DNA of 64,000 bases from Prostheceraeus crozeri. Lineage: Eukaryota > Platyhelminthes > Polycladida > Euryleptidae. The stretch lies in contig CAJQUW010003392.1 in assembly GCA_907163375.1 (NCBI GenBank), forward strand, positions 1-64,000, in the 5' to 3' direction. Below, in pieces: positions 34,065-45,549 of this stretch. Every line of letters begins with the position of its first letter. The stretch's first letter is position 1. A program made the position numbers and the translations under genes. The notes beneath the pieces were generated by a model, which was not told where the DNA came from, made no database searches, and worked only from the letters and a program-made list of their open reading frames with translations.

Positions 34065-34600
34065 GAAAGACTAAGATCCTGAAGCTGTTGGAAGACAAGG
34101 AAATACAAAACTTTGCAATATTGTTCGGACATCCGGGTTCTACGCATGAAGACATTACAAAGGCTGGATCATATATTGCCATTCAGAGGTGTGTTTCGAC
34201 ATTGCATCAATATTTGTCATGAAATTGATTATGTGACTTTCATTTCAGTTACCATGGCAAAGGAACGGACACCTTGTCATCACTTCGGTACTCTAAGTTC
34301 ATGGAAGAGATATCGACGTGCATGGAATTGAAACCAGAAAATTTACCTCCGACTGGTCGAGCACTTACGTTTCATGCGTATAGGGTCCATCTGCAGGTTG
34401 CACAATGGAAGTCGCTTCGTCTTGATTGCTTGAATCCATTAGAATGGGGATGGTTTCTTCACGAAGGCACCATTGCTCCGATAATGACTGATTTGGACCC
34501 AGCACCAGAAAGAGTTCTTCAGTTTGTAAGGTGTAAATGTAATAGTCCGGGTGCTAGAGTGAAGTTGTGCAGGGAACGAGGTAGTACATAAAACTTTCAC
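34065..34600 (+). pseudogene. Element gene, last spliced exons before insertion
   Basis: An intron of 516 bp (33549-34064, GTAAGT...TTTTCCAG) joins GCD...RQG to KTKILKLLEDKEIQNFAI in frame, then a 60-bp intron (34189-34248, GTGTGT...TTTCAG) leads to YHGKGTDTLSSLRYSKFM. The second exon continues LPPTGRALTFHAYRVHLQ, LNPLEWGWFLHEG and PIMTDLDPAPERVLQFVRC. It ends with KCN where a Cys-rich tail should begin; the tail is displaced to 35894 by the inverted-repeat insertion. Both introns obey GT-AG and preserve frame, which argues for a real gene. Confidence 0.65.
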
Positions 34601-35880
34601 ATAGCATAGTACACCTCTAACCTTCTGCAAAACTTCGCGTCTGCCGGATCAGATCATTTGCTTTTAGGAAATAGAGAGGATAACAAAATCCAATGTATTT
34701 CCAGTGGTAAAATTGTGACATTTAAGGTGTTGACTCCATTTTTTCGAATTTTTGCTCATAAAAGTTACACAAATTGGTATTTTGTTGAACTGGTTATTAT
34801 AGAAATCATCTACAGATCATGATCTTTCAAATGAGTTATCATTCAGTGATAGAGGATGAAGTAAATAATAATAATAATAATAATAATCGTACATTTGAAA
34901 TAGAACCCCAATACTGAAAATCGTGGGGCGTTACAAAGTAGTCAAAAAGTCATCTGAAGTAAGCAAACTTAACAAACCACAATGAAGCGAATAAAGTGAT
35001 ATCGAACATAAATAGTCAATTTAAATGGTGAAGCCATTGTTGAAAAGCTTACACATAGATATCACAAAAGTTTTTTCTCGGCGAGCTGATCGTATTACCG
35101 GAAGCATGAAATTTCGTGAGTGGGTCATCATGGGCGGAATGAGATGATGGAGAGGGTGATCACTATCACCATAAATTTTCTCAAAAAGGCGAAAACCAAG
35201 CACCTTACGGCGGTAATGAAGTGGGACGAAATTCGCACATTCACAGTGTTTTGATTGACACACAATAGCATGGGATCTTCTTTGAATCTGTTCTATGAGA
35301 CATTCTGATGCTCTGTCTAGCTCAGTGAAGAGAGGTGCACAATACTCCAGAAGGCTCCGTATGCAGTTCTGGTATACTGCAATCAACTCTTCCCTGGTTA
35401 CGAATTCTTTCATTTGTCGCAGTGCAAATAGTCGTGAAGATGACCTCTTGCAGACATTGCGAATAATAAACTTTTCGTTAAAGTATATCAACAATTTTCC
35501 TGAAATTTCTATGTTAAAATTTGCAGTTACACCAACGAAAAGTGTCTGCTTGTACACTTTACTTCATCCTCTGTCACTGAATGATAACTCATTTGAAAGA
35601 TCATGATCTGTAGATGATTTCTATAATAACCAGTTCAACAAAATACCAATTTGTGTAACTTTTATGAGCAAAAATTCGAAAAAATGGAGTCAACACCTTA
35701 AATGTCACAATTTTACCACTGGAAATACATTGGATTTTGTTATCCTCTCTATTTCCTAAAAGCAAATGATCTGATCCGGCAGACGCGAAGTTTTGCAGTA
35801 GGTTAGAGGTGTACTATGCTATGTGAAAGTTTTATGTACTACCTCGTTCCCTGCACAACTTCACTCTAGCTCCCGGACTA
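34543..35880. repeat. Large inverted duplication (two ~322-bp arms) around a LINE fragment
   Basis: Left arm 34543-34864 and right arm 35559-35880 are inverted copies with only about three to four differences. The outer ends contain coding sequence of the element gene (GTGCAGGGAACGAGG...), so one arm duplicates the gene and what follows it. Between the arms lies a LINE fragment (34865-35558). The junctions are sharp: AAGTAAA followed by (TAA)n on the left and by GTGTACA on the right. Confidence 0.9.
34865..35558 (-). mobile_element. LINE 3' fragment with (TTA)n tail inside the inverted repeat
   Basis: The minus strand holds a 178-residue frame (35021-35557) with KRSSSRLFALRQMKEF, VYQNCIRSLLEYCAPLF, IEQIQRRSHAIVC, LGFRLFEKIYG and the C-terminus of a CR1-like RT. 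It is followed by about 130 bp of 3' UTR and a (TTA)n tail at 34890-34865. It lacks the RT palm, so it is strongly 5'-truncated. The reading frame is uninterrupted, which suggests a fairly young insertion. Confidence 0.8.
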
Positions 35881-35893
35881 TAACTCTATAATT

Positions 35894-36088
35894 AAGAGCC
35901 AGTGCTCAAGGGGAGCATGTTCATGCTTCAGGAATGGCCTCAAATGTGTGACTGCCTGTACCGGATGTCGAGGCCAGACATGGTACAACCGTTGTTCCTC
36001 ATCTGTCGAGACTTTCACCGATGATCTCATTGAAGACGATACAGAACAAGTGACTTATCGAAATGTATTTGATTTCTTCTCCATGTAG
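35894..36088 (+). pseudogene. Element gene, displaced Cys-rich C-terminal tail
   Basis: The frame encodes KSQCSRGACSCFRNGLKC, VTACTGCRGQTWYNRC and then an acidic end finishing FDFFSM and TAG at 36086-36088. CSC-x-x-NGLKC-x-x-x-C-x-x-C-x-G is a compact multi-cysteine, probably zinc-binding module. It belongs directly after the KC(N) that closes the frame at 34549 but is now about 1.34 kb downstream because of the inverted duplication. About 520 bp without features separate it from the right terminal repeat. Confidence 0.65.
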
Positions 36089-36610
36089 AACGTGACACAA
36101 TCAGTTTCAATAGTGTTTCATTTTTTGGTTGGCGATGAATTTGTTATCTTTCATTTTTTCAAGGATTTTAGTAATAACGAAGATATAATTTTTTTAGCTT
36201 CTTGTTAGAAAGATTTCACAATATCGAGATACGTTTTGTTACCATTTTTTAAAATTTGTTTTATTCTAGAAGTCTCACGATATCCAGAACATTCGTTGCT
36301 GCTAGTATTTTTTTGAGATTATCTTGTTCCAAGACTTGAAAATACCGAAGACGTTACATTGATGTTGACATGCTGGCATTTGCTCAAACGATTTTACGAT
36401 ACCGAGGATATCATTGTTTTTTCGATTTATTATGATCCAAAAATTTTACGATATCGAAGACATTACTGTTGTTTTTTTAATAAATTGATCATGATCCAAA
36501 TATATGGTATTTGCTAAACTTGCTCCAATTATTCACTAGCAAGATTATTATAAAAAATATATATGTTTGACAAATGAGTGTTTTTAATATCCAAAGAATG
36601 TAATATGCAG

Positions 36611-37094
36611 TTTTACCTTCAGCATGATTGGCATAAAGCTAAAACACTACTCCTGAATCCCTAACATGTGTCGACGAATCCATAATTTTTGAATTCTGCG
36701 GATGATCAGCTTTCAGGAGATATATATCACATCATGTTTGAATGAAGATATCACATTTCTAAAAAATGAGTAAAAACATGTATTTATTGAACACCCTGTA
36801 CCTCTGAAAACCAAACCTATGTCGACGAATCCATGATTTTGGAATTCTGTGGATGATTAACTTTCAGAAAATGTATATTACATCATATTTGAGTGAAGAT
36901 ATCACATTTCTAAAAAAATGAGCAAAAAACATGTATTTATTGAACACCCTGTAGCCTTACAAAAATTCCCCAAAAGCTCGTGAGGATTTTACTATGTTAA
37001 TCTAGAGAAACTTCCGATTCTAATGGTACCAAACACAACTTGATGTTCTTTTATTCTAGGTGAGCCCTTTTTTCGTCTAATTCGCTTAGACTAA
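36611..37094 (-). repeat. Right terminal inverted repeat, with internal duplication
   Basis: Inverted relative to 28614-28930. An inner block of about 170 bp (containing GTCGACGAATCCAT and TATTTATTGAACACCC) occurs twice in tandem here (about 36660-36800 and 36822-36950) but once in the left repeat. The inner edge carries CTTCAGCATGAT, the mirror of the start-codon region of the gene. Confidence 0.85.
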
Positions 37095-37106
37095 AAGTGT
37101 CAGGAG

Positions 37107-37258
37107 TCGTTTACACGTGCAATATTTTCACTGACACTCGGTTGCAGCAACTTCTAAAAATGTCAACAATCTAGTGTCAGCATCGTTTACACGTGCAATT
37201 TAGGTGGCAGCAATAAAGTGTCAGCAATAAAGTTTCATGTGTAAACGCACCTTAAGAA
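37107..37258 (+). repeat. GTTTACAC-type interspersed repeat, copy 2
   Basis: Starts CAGGAGTCGTTTACAC, ends near GTGTAAACGCACCTTA and contains two further CGTTTACACGTGCAAT copies. Related to 23186-23275 in the opposite orientation. Mirrored ends suggest a MITE that lies immediately outside the 8.5-kb element. Confidence 0.6.
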
Positions 37259-37470
37259 ATAGACCTTAGCTTGTCAGGTTGAGATCAGCTTGAGACCAAG
37301 CAGAAATCAGCTAATTGTCTCATCATTACCGCAATGATATATCTTGATGTAGGCCTCATTAGGCCTTCCAAATTTTGTTCCTATTCAAAAGAATGTATGG
37401 CTATTTGAGTGGAGGCATTTGTGACACCGCTATCTTACATTATTACATTTTTTATGCATGTAATGTATTA

Positions 37471-38220
37471 CACTAGGTGACATGCCACGCTCAATCACGC
37501 GTAATTCACGCGTGAACCACGCGTAATTACACATGACCCTAAACATCCGTGGCTATGCGGGATATTGCTGCAATATAAATTATACAAGGTAGTATAGTTG
37601 GCAGTCCTGTTATATAGACTTTGTGTTTCATGTGTCTGCATGTATCAGAGGCTAAACAATGTGATAGGACCTCAATTTCATGCTCAGGGAAGACAGAACA
37701 TGCTTAGCGGTTCATCCGTGGTTCAAGCGGCAGCGCAGACAACCGTAGACGACGCGCAAACTATAAACGCTCGCCCGCGCGTATTCATAAACATTTCCCA
37801 TGTTTTAACAGCATCAGATCAAGTGATTTCTGACTCTTATTGCAGCGCGTATGTACGCGGGTAGAAGAATAGAATGTCCTTAACTACGGACGTTTGGGGT
37901 GTTCCGTAATTACGCGTGAATCACGCGTGGCATGTCACCTACACTGTAAACTGTTGGGCACGAAATTTCGCTTGAATTAGGCACGAAATTTAGGCATCAA
38001 TTCTAACCAACACAAGGCACGAGTAGGCACGAAGCTCATAGTGCCGAGTTCGTGACCATTGATTTTTCTTTCGATTTCATTGGATAAACAAATATATGGT
38101 TTGGTGCCTATTAGTGCCTAAGTAGCGACTACTGGTGCCTCGAGGCACTAGAAAGGCACCAACTGGCACGAAATTTCGGCTTCGAGCATAAATTAGTGCC
38201 CAACAGTTTACAGTGTAGTG
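37471..38220. mobile_element. MITE, CACTAGGTGACATGCC family (copy 2), interrupted
   Basis: Begins CACTAGGTGACATGCC at 37471 with TA before it. The matching right end GGCATGTCACCTA is cut at 37941 by a second MITE, after which the last bases GTG follow at 38218-38220 with TA after them. The body shares with copy 1 the mirrored ACGCGT words and the GTACGCGGGTAGAAGAATAG segment. The short frame at 37598-37864 has no recognisable product. Confidence 0.8.
37942..38215. mobile_element. MITE, CACTGTAAACTG family (copy A), nested
   Basis: 274 bp, CACTGTAAACTG at the left and CAGTTTACAGTG at the right, with many internal GGCACGAA / GTGCCT words arranged as a near-palindrome. TA at 37940-37941 and 38216-38217 is the target duplication, created in the CACCTAGTG end of the surrounding MITE. 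This gives the order of events: the inner element came second. Confidence 0.9.
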
Positions 38221-38299
38221 TACAGTGTCGGATTTTCATATGATGCTGACTATTGAGTTCCAACGTTAGGGAAGCAATTCATGAAACACAAAAACTCCA

Positions 38300-38620
38300 T
38301 ATAGTCAGTAGATGACGCAAGTCAGACAAAATGACGCCAAGTTGGACATTTTGACGCAGTCAGACTTTTTGACGCAAATGGACTTTGTTCCGCACGCTCG
38401 CATCTCACCAAATTTGGTGTACATGTGAGTTTTGCTGAGATGTATTCAATACATGCATTCAATACTTTCCGCCGGTTTCGGTTTCGGAGACTCCAGATTT
38501 TCATTCTTTCTGACGCAAGTCATACTTTTTGACTCACGACGGTATTCTGACGGGTTGGACTATTTGACTCAAGTCAGACGTTTTGACGCATATTGAATAT
38601 TTGACTCACGATTGCATAAT
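38300..38620. repeat. Short scattered repeats of TTTGACGCA / GACTCA words
   Basis: About ten copies of TTTTGACGCAA-type and TTTGACTCA-type words with AGTCAGAC between them. Similar words in the opposite sense occur at 45550-45830. Confidence 0.6.
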
Positions 38621-38639
38621 AAGTTGGAGGGGAGAATCA

Positions 38640-40906
38640 TGCATTCATAATCACGATCAACCATCACAGAGTAAGTTATAAAATGTTTCTACCTCTTCAC
38701 ATAGCTTAGGCTTGTATGGAAATATGGCCTGCGGTAGAATCAGAGGGACTGGTTGACGAGGTCCCCTTAGAATTTATTATTCAAGATAGTCAATAAATAG
38801 GCTACCATAATCTAATTGAAGTGGGTAAATTTCAAGGTGCCGAATTCCATGACTATATAATAGGGTGACCGCCTGTCTTGCATAAATGCATCATATTAAA
38901 TCGAGAAATTAATTTTTTCCAATATATGTTAGACACTGATGATAGAGCACTAGACAGATTTGGCAATTAACTCTCAGCAATTTTTAGTCGTCACTTAGCG
39001 ACATGCAAAAATTTTGCACAAATGCAATAAAAACAGAAAATGAAAACTGCGTTAACATGCTCAGGGCCAGTTGCCATACAAATCCTAGAATTATTCATCT
39101 TGATCAAATGGTCACTTTACACAATAATGTAACCATAATTTGGCAGAAGTTCGCAAAGTATCAATATTCAATGGTCTACAAAATATAAAAATATTTGCAT
39201 AGTTTCTGGGTAAAGAAAATAAACAAACGAGTAGTAAAACTGCCAAGTCTCATACGATTTCTTAAATGTTCTGTAATCACAAGCGTGACATTTAAAGCTA
39301 GGCCTAATTCTCAGTGTCGACTCGTGCGCGAATCCAATCACCAGTTATTTATCACCTTGAAAAAACGCTTCCTCATAGGGAAAGAATTTTGCCGCGTCAC
39401 ACTTGCGAATTTTGCACAATAGCATTCCCATAGCAAAATTCTCTACAGCTAAAATCAATACAAATCATGAAAAATTGACAAACCTGCAATCTTAAGAACA
39501 CACATGAACCTCAAGCAGAAAACTGTGAAAATGACTCTTTAGTTTGAGATGATGAATTGATGCGCATACAGTAATAACATGGGCAAAAAGGTAAAAAAAT
39601 GCCGAACTACTCACTACGAAAAACATAGATTCTATCCGCAGTTTACAAATAGTGCTATGAATTTAATATTAAGGCCTATACTTTAACAAAGCTAGGGACG
39701 TCTTTGTCAATTAAAGTGCTTTTATTCGACATTCTTCTCTACAAGGTCACTTTGTTGACAGCTTGCCCCGGTCCACCTTATCATTCTAATGCCTATGAAA
39801 CAAAATTTCAACAATATCTTAATTGAAAGTCCATTTCCAGCCCCCTAAAGCAAAGTAGCTGCATGCTATAAAATAGTGTCATTTCTATAATGGCGTTTTT
39901 ACCACAATTCACGTTTTTACAGTTGCCTCAATTACATATAACTTTCGGAAAGCGTGTATGGGCATGTTTCGCCTGTTTGTTCATTGGAATTTAAATGCAA
40001 CATAAAATTGGCAACATCCTGCTGCTACGACTATAAGCCTTATGCATAGTGTTAAATAGGTACATGTATATTCGCATTTGCAGGAATGGACAAGAAAATA
40101 ATTGCATACAAAGTTCTACTATAATTTTATATTTTGCTTCAAATGAAAAACGGCTATATAGCAGTGAGCTTACAAAACACAGTAAAGTCATCGTTAAAAC
40201 CAGCAAATAATCTATAAATTAATTCTTCTATTTAAGTAATACAACTAGCCTGATGCGTATGTACACAAATTTGGTTGTAGATAAATATGGACCGAAAGGA
40301 AGGATGCTTGTCAAGAAGCAGCTAACTAGATAGCGGCATAGAAACGAAGCAGCATTTTAGGTATGAGTTCTTGAAAAGGATCTTCTCCATTTCACATAGG
40401 CCTGCCGTGAAACAGATTTTGAAGCTGCATTTTGCTGTCGAAAGCATAGCGCAAATTAGTGTATATACCTAACTCTCAGAGTAGCACATAATTTGATTAC
40501 AAATCCAAAAGCAGACACCAGGAGAATAAAATTGAATAGAAATGGTGCAATGCTTGAAATATATCTAGGACTGTGAAGTTAGAGTTGCCGTAAATCACAG
40601 ATGTGCATCATTTTACTTGAGAGAAATGTGGATCTAGGATAACTGAACTTTATTTTCCTCACCGGTGTTATATTTTCTAAGAGAAAATATAGCACTGCTT
40701 TCAAATGGTAAATATGCTTAAAATCAAATAGAGTGCTTTATTATCATACTCTAAGACAAAAAAGCACTCAGACTTTCGGGCGAAATTGAAATTCGGTCGC
40801 ATTGAAAGATACATCATTTTGAGCAATGACTCGTTTCATATCATTGTTATAATAATGGATATGGCTTGCGGTTTGAATTTTAGCCTGAATGAGGGTATAG
40901 CCTATG
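38640..40906. other. Intergenic stretch, no feature seen
   Basis: AT-rich with only short frames and no recognisable motif, array or element boundary. Confidence 0.5.
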
Positions 40907-40914
40907 CATGTACT

Positions 40915-41955
40915 CAGTGGCGGCCCGTCCATATGGGCGCCTGGGGCGTAGCCCTCCATTAGATAATACATCAAAGAAAATTAAAATAAATCATCATCAA
41001 GTTAAGTGAATGCTAACTGAATAGTAGATGGCTTAACCTGCCAATAACCAAGAATGCCCAAACACATCAATCAAAGCGCGTTTCAAGTGGCTCAGATGTC
41101 ACCGTCCCTATGTCTCGTGGATGGGGCGCACAGCAAATGTGCCTCGTTTCATACAGGTTTTGCTGATCATACATTTGAATACATCAGATATTTCTGGCTG
41201 CATCACACGCGTAAATTGTGCTGAGATGGGGTGCTCTCATGATGTCCCTCTGGTACAGTTTCGCGCATTCTTATTAGCTGGAACACTGCACCGTGTGTTG
41301 GGAAGTCAAGTTTACGTCAATTTTATTAAACATGTGCAAGCATTGTAGACTGCAGTCAAAACGCATTCGATCTCTATTCATTGATGTCTCTCGTGTATAT
41401 TCGATTGAAATTTAATCAAATTACTTCTCAAGAAGGACTTTATCTCAGCATTTCATAAAAAGAAAAATTCGTATTGAGAAGCATTGACTCGCCAAGGTTA
41501 CGAATAACTAGGAATCACGTTAACGTTCCATAAAACCTTGTCTGGAGTCTTCCGAATTTCAAATGAAAAAGTTACTCATTAGTTCTTGACATATTTTTAC
41601 CTTGAAACCGATTTAGTTTTAAAATTGTGAATAATTTGAAATTAAATTGAATGAAAGAACTTAATAATGATTTTTAATTTCAATTACCTTTTACGAATTC
41701 AAACATATTTTCTATTATTACTTGAATGAGAGTCCTCACTATAGAAATAATTCTTTATTATGAATGGATCGCAGTTAGTTAAATCAAATGGAACAATTCA
41801 AATTTGTAATGTCATAATTAGACACATTCATATAGGTCAAGGCTTAAGTATAACTAATTGTAGCTAGCTGTAACTGAGACCACATTAGCTTATGAGCTTA
41901 AATAATGAAGTTAAGACTGCGCCCTACTTGAGCTGAACTGCACGAGCCGCCACTG
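40915..41955. mobile_element. hAT-type non-autonomous element, CAGTGGCGGC ends
   Basis: Begins CAGTGGCGGCCCGT and ends ACGAGCCGCCACTG, imperfect inverted termini. Both sides carry CATGTACT (40907-40914 and 41956-41963), a perfect 8-bp duplication as expected for hAT. 1041 bp without a transposase frame. The 75-residue frame at 41121-41348 is not recognised. Confidence 0.9.
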
Positions 41956-41963
41956 CATGTACT

Positions 41964-42672
41964 GTACTTTTCCATGTACTGCGGTATCATCAGCCCGTCT
42001 CTATTTCTTCTTTCATCTCTTAAAAAGGATTCGTTATTTACACCAAAGTATAATTTATTAGGAGAATTTTTCCCATTGCTTCACAGTTATCAAATTCATC
42101 TAGAAGGACAAAATCGACGCTGCAGCGACTGGCTCATTAATTTCTCTGAGCATCAAAGTCGAAAGTCCTGATTAATAGACTGTGCTTGAGGACATATCGG
42201 TGAGGGCATCTGAAGAATCCTTCTTCGGGATAGTGTGGTGCATCAAGTAGATTTGTATTTACATGTGTGTTAGCTGGGAATTCCGATTTGGGACAGTACT
42301 ATAGTACCTGCAGTATTCTAGTTGAACGTAGTTGGCAGACTACATGTATAGGCCTACTTGCTTTTCATCTTATTTCATTTGTTTCCAGTCTTCATGGATT
42401 ATATTAGGCTTACATCCTTCGCTATAGCTTTGCTGATGATGCTTCCCATTTTGTGCCGTCACAAATTAATGTCTCCCATTTTTGTTTGATCTCGCTCGTG
42501 CTGATTTCGAGAGATTTTTGAAAACTTAAAAGCCTAGAAAAATTTGTATTTTGGCCGGGGAGGCCTGAACTAATGGCAACATTTTGATAACGTTGGATAA
42601 CTACTAGTACTATTATCATTGTTCTATAATACTAATATAGAACTGCTATAATAAAGTACTATAAGTAACTAC

Positions 42673-42703
<31 letters not shown>

Positions 42704-45540
42704 ACTAATTATTGTTTTTGGAATTCACACTGTATCTGATGAATACGATTGTCGCAAACAGACGATTCTTCATGATAAACCAAAAGTACGTTGAGAATAT
42801 TGGCTTAAATTTCTCTTCTAAAAGAATATAAAAATTTAATATTTATTGGCTATAAAATTGTAATAAAAACTATATAGGCTTACAGGACCGACGCTTCGTG
42901 TATTCACGCTTCTTAAGGGGCAAAAAAGCTAAAAACAAAAAACAGAAGTCAGTAGAGCGTCAGGAGGGACAAGCATAGTTATTTACGCAGTGGGTTAAAG
43001 AATTCTACCCTTACAATAATTGGTCAAAATCTTTTGCAGAAGTTGCCAGAAACATAACGTTATAAGAATTTTTTGTTTTGCTTCATCTTCGAATTGACAA
43101 TTTTATTATAGAAGAGTAGAAGTGCATGCCTCACGACAATTCTCTGAAGAAGGTTTACTTAAGTAAAACTCGGAATCATTTCAACTACTGGACCCTATTA
43201 TGTGAGCCTAAACATTCCTTCTGCCATTCCATTATGGCCGGGTGGTGTGTCATTGATTTCAGTGTTACTTCCTTTCGAGTGACACAGAGCGGTCGAATAC
43301 ATGAATAGGCCTAATCCATTTCTATGGCCTGATCGCACGAGTTCAAAGATCATTAGTTGCACAGAAATAGTCAAACAGCCACAACGAAATTCTGCTAGGA
43401 ACAATGCCGAAAATGAGACTTTCACAGAATGAAATAAGCCTACCACGAAGCTGCGCGTCTGCCGAATTCTATCCGGTTCCTTATCTTATTAGACACGATC
43501 AAAGAAAAACACATTTCAATTTGGACGAAGATTTTTTATATGCAGTTTCTGCAGATCATTTTCTATGCATGCAAATCTGTCTGTGAGGCTATTCACATTC
43601 AGATTTGGCAAGCCTCCTAATGTTGAAAAATACAAGTATTTTCAGTAATTTTTCATGTATACCTCAAAGTCGGTAGTTTTGAATCCTCATGGATGCGTTG
43701 CTGTATCCACTGGATAAAACTTACGTTGCTTGAGGCTTGTCAGCATCTCTGTCATTTTTGTCTGTTTTTTCTGTTATTGCATGAATTGCATGAATGTTTT
43801 TAGTTGTGTGTACGTGTAAGTAGGTAAGATGAGAATCGTTATTCGGCTTTCAGCCAAAAACTGTGCCGGAAGCCAGTAGATCCTCGGATTGTATAGATTA
43901 CAATTTTCTATCCGATCTGAGGATTAGTTGGTTTTTGGATTGTTCATCATTTGCGGATAGCTTCACGCATCGAATGTATAACCAACGAATATCGAAATCA
44001 AATACTAGATGACAGCGTAGGGATAGCAAACTGACATCGAAGAAGTCGCGATTGTTACATATCCATTGTTATCAAAAGGATGCCAGGCGGATAACCAGAA
44101 TTCACAGCCGATAGCACGGATATCCGTCAAAAACAACGAACCAGATATCGGTTGGATATCAAACATATCCGCTTATAAGATACGGATCTCCTTGGGATAA
44201 AAAATTGTTTTCCGCGGAGATAGACTGGATATCCAAACGGCTCCTGACGCAGAAATAATGGTGTGTGTCCGCTCAACTGTGAAGATCCGTTGATATCCGG
44301 AGAATCTATAAGATGCTGATCGGGTATCCGTTTGCTCGGAGGGGTGCGATTTAAAGAAGGCGACATGCAGTGCTTCAGCATCATCATTGTGCGTAACTTA
44401 GCTATGGTACAATGTAGACGAAAGTAGACAGTAATGTTATCTCGTAATGATGATATCTGCACATGCATGTGACAGATATTTTAGGAGTCTAATCATCGTA
44501 TGTCTATATGTGTATTCATACCATTGCTGCCCACTGCGATTTCTTGTTTTTTTAAATTTTCCCATTTTCTAATCCCAGCATATAAAAATATCTTTAAGAA
44601 CCTCATAGCCCTATCGAATGCTGAGAGTGAATTTTGGCAACATTTTGGCTTCAATTCATGTAAATAACAATATCAAGAAAATAACAAAAGTCATTGAAAA
44701 CCATTGAAATCATTGAAAATCATTGAAGGGAAGTGACATCTGCTGATATCCTTCTATTCTTGTTCTTTGTCTTATTCATATTTATTATTGTTGTCAAGTT
44801 TTTCCTCTAATTTTTGCTCACTTGGTGTGAGGCCTATAAATGCTCTGCTGTTTTATCCCTTTACAAAGATCTTATTGGCAGGTCCATTGCTTTCGGATAT
44901 TGTAACTTCCATACTGTGATCCCCTCCACTTCCTTGCTAGATTCACATTCCAAAAATTAGACCTAAGCAATTTCTGAGTTTCAATTCCACTAGTCCTTCC
45001 TTCAGTTTCATGTATTTTCAAGGAATGACTTGCATACTTGACGATCCTGTGAATAAACCAAAGAATGTGGCCAAGGCCTACTATTCAAGTCATGTCGTTG
45101 CCCCCCCCCCTGATAAACGGAGTGTCAACTTTACGATCTCATTACTTGACATGAGATAATTTTCTAATTAATCGATTCGAACATTCTGCAAATTATGTTT
45201 CGATTACGATGAATGTTTCAGATGACAGAAAATTACTCCTGCGATTAGCTCATTTATAGTGTGATGATCATTGAAACTTAAAGCAAATTATCCTGACAAA
45301 TAATTCTAACAGTGGATAACATTGAATTGGAAGAAAGCACGATCTCCTTATTTCTGTTGTGCAAAATTTACCATGAACCGCTGCCTGAACTAAGATTGTA
45401 AATCTTGGGCATCATTTGATATAGGCCTATTTGATTCCATGTTAACTTGTTCTTTTGAGATAAGCGCTTTATTCGATACATAAAATTGTTGAGAGAACTT
45501 CTGACCATATATTTAGATATTAATATACGACCGCATTGCA
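41964..45540. other. Intergenic stretch with a (TA)n microsatellite
   Basis: A TA dinucleotide run lies at about 42672-42699. About 43850-44350 has repeated GGATATC / GATATCCG words that may be an old element. Short frames such as 43198-43446 and 44127-44468 have no recognisable features. No gene seen. Confidence 0.5.
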
Positions 45541-45549
45541 TTATCGATC

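Larger units (their letters stand above)
28614..37094 (+). mobile_element. 8.5-kb DNA element with long inverted terminal repeats and a spliced nuclease-domain gene
   Basis: The sequence 28614-28930 returns in inverted orientation at 36611-37094, starting from matching outermost words TAGTCTAAGCGAATTA. Everything between is a single plus-strand gene (28924-36088) plus a small insertion (34543-35880). This symmetrical structure shows that the gene is carried by a terminal-inverted-repeat mobile element. I recall proteins like the encoded one being multi-copy and unnamed in cnidarians, molluscs and arthropods, which fits a mobile gene, but I cannot name the superfamily. I see no standard DDE signature. 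Target duplication: the flanks share only a few A residues, so its length is undetermined. Confidence 0.7.

Noticed and set aside
34274-34591. Separate small gene of 105 codons
   Set aside because: It is an exon of the element gene, joined in frame across a 60-bp GT-AG intron; its ATG is internal.
42132-42155. 18-base word ATTAATTTCTCTGAGCAT shared with 32176 in the nuclease-element gene
   Set aside because: No similarity extends beyond the word on either side; probably chance in AT-rich sequence.
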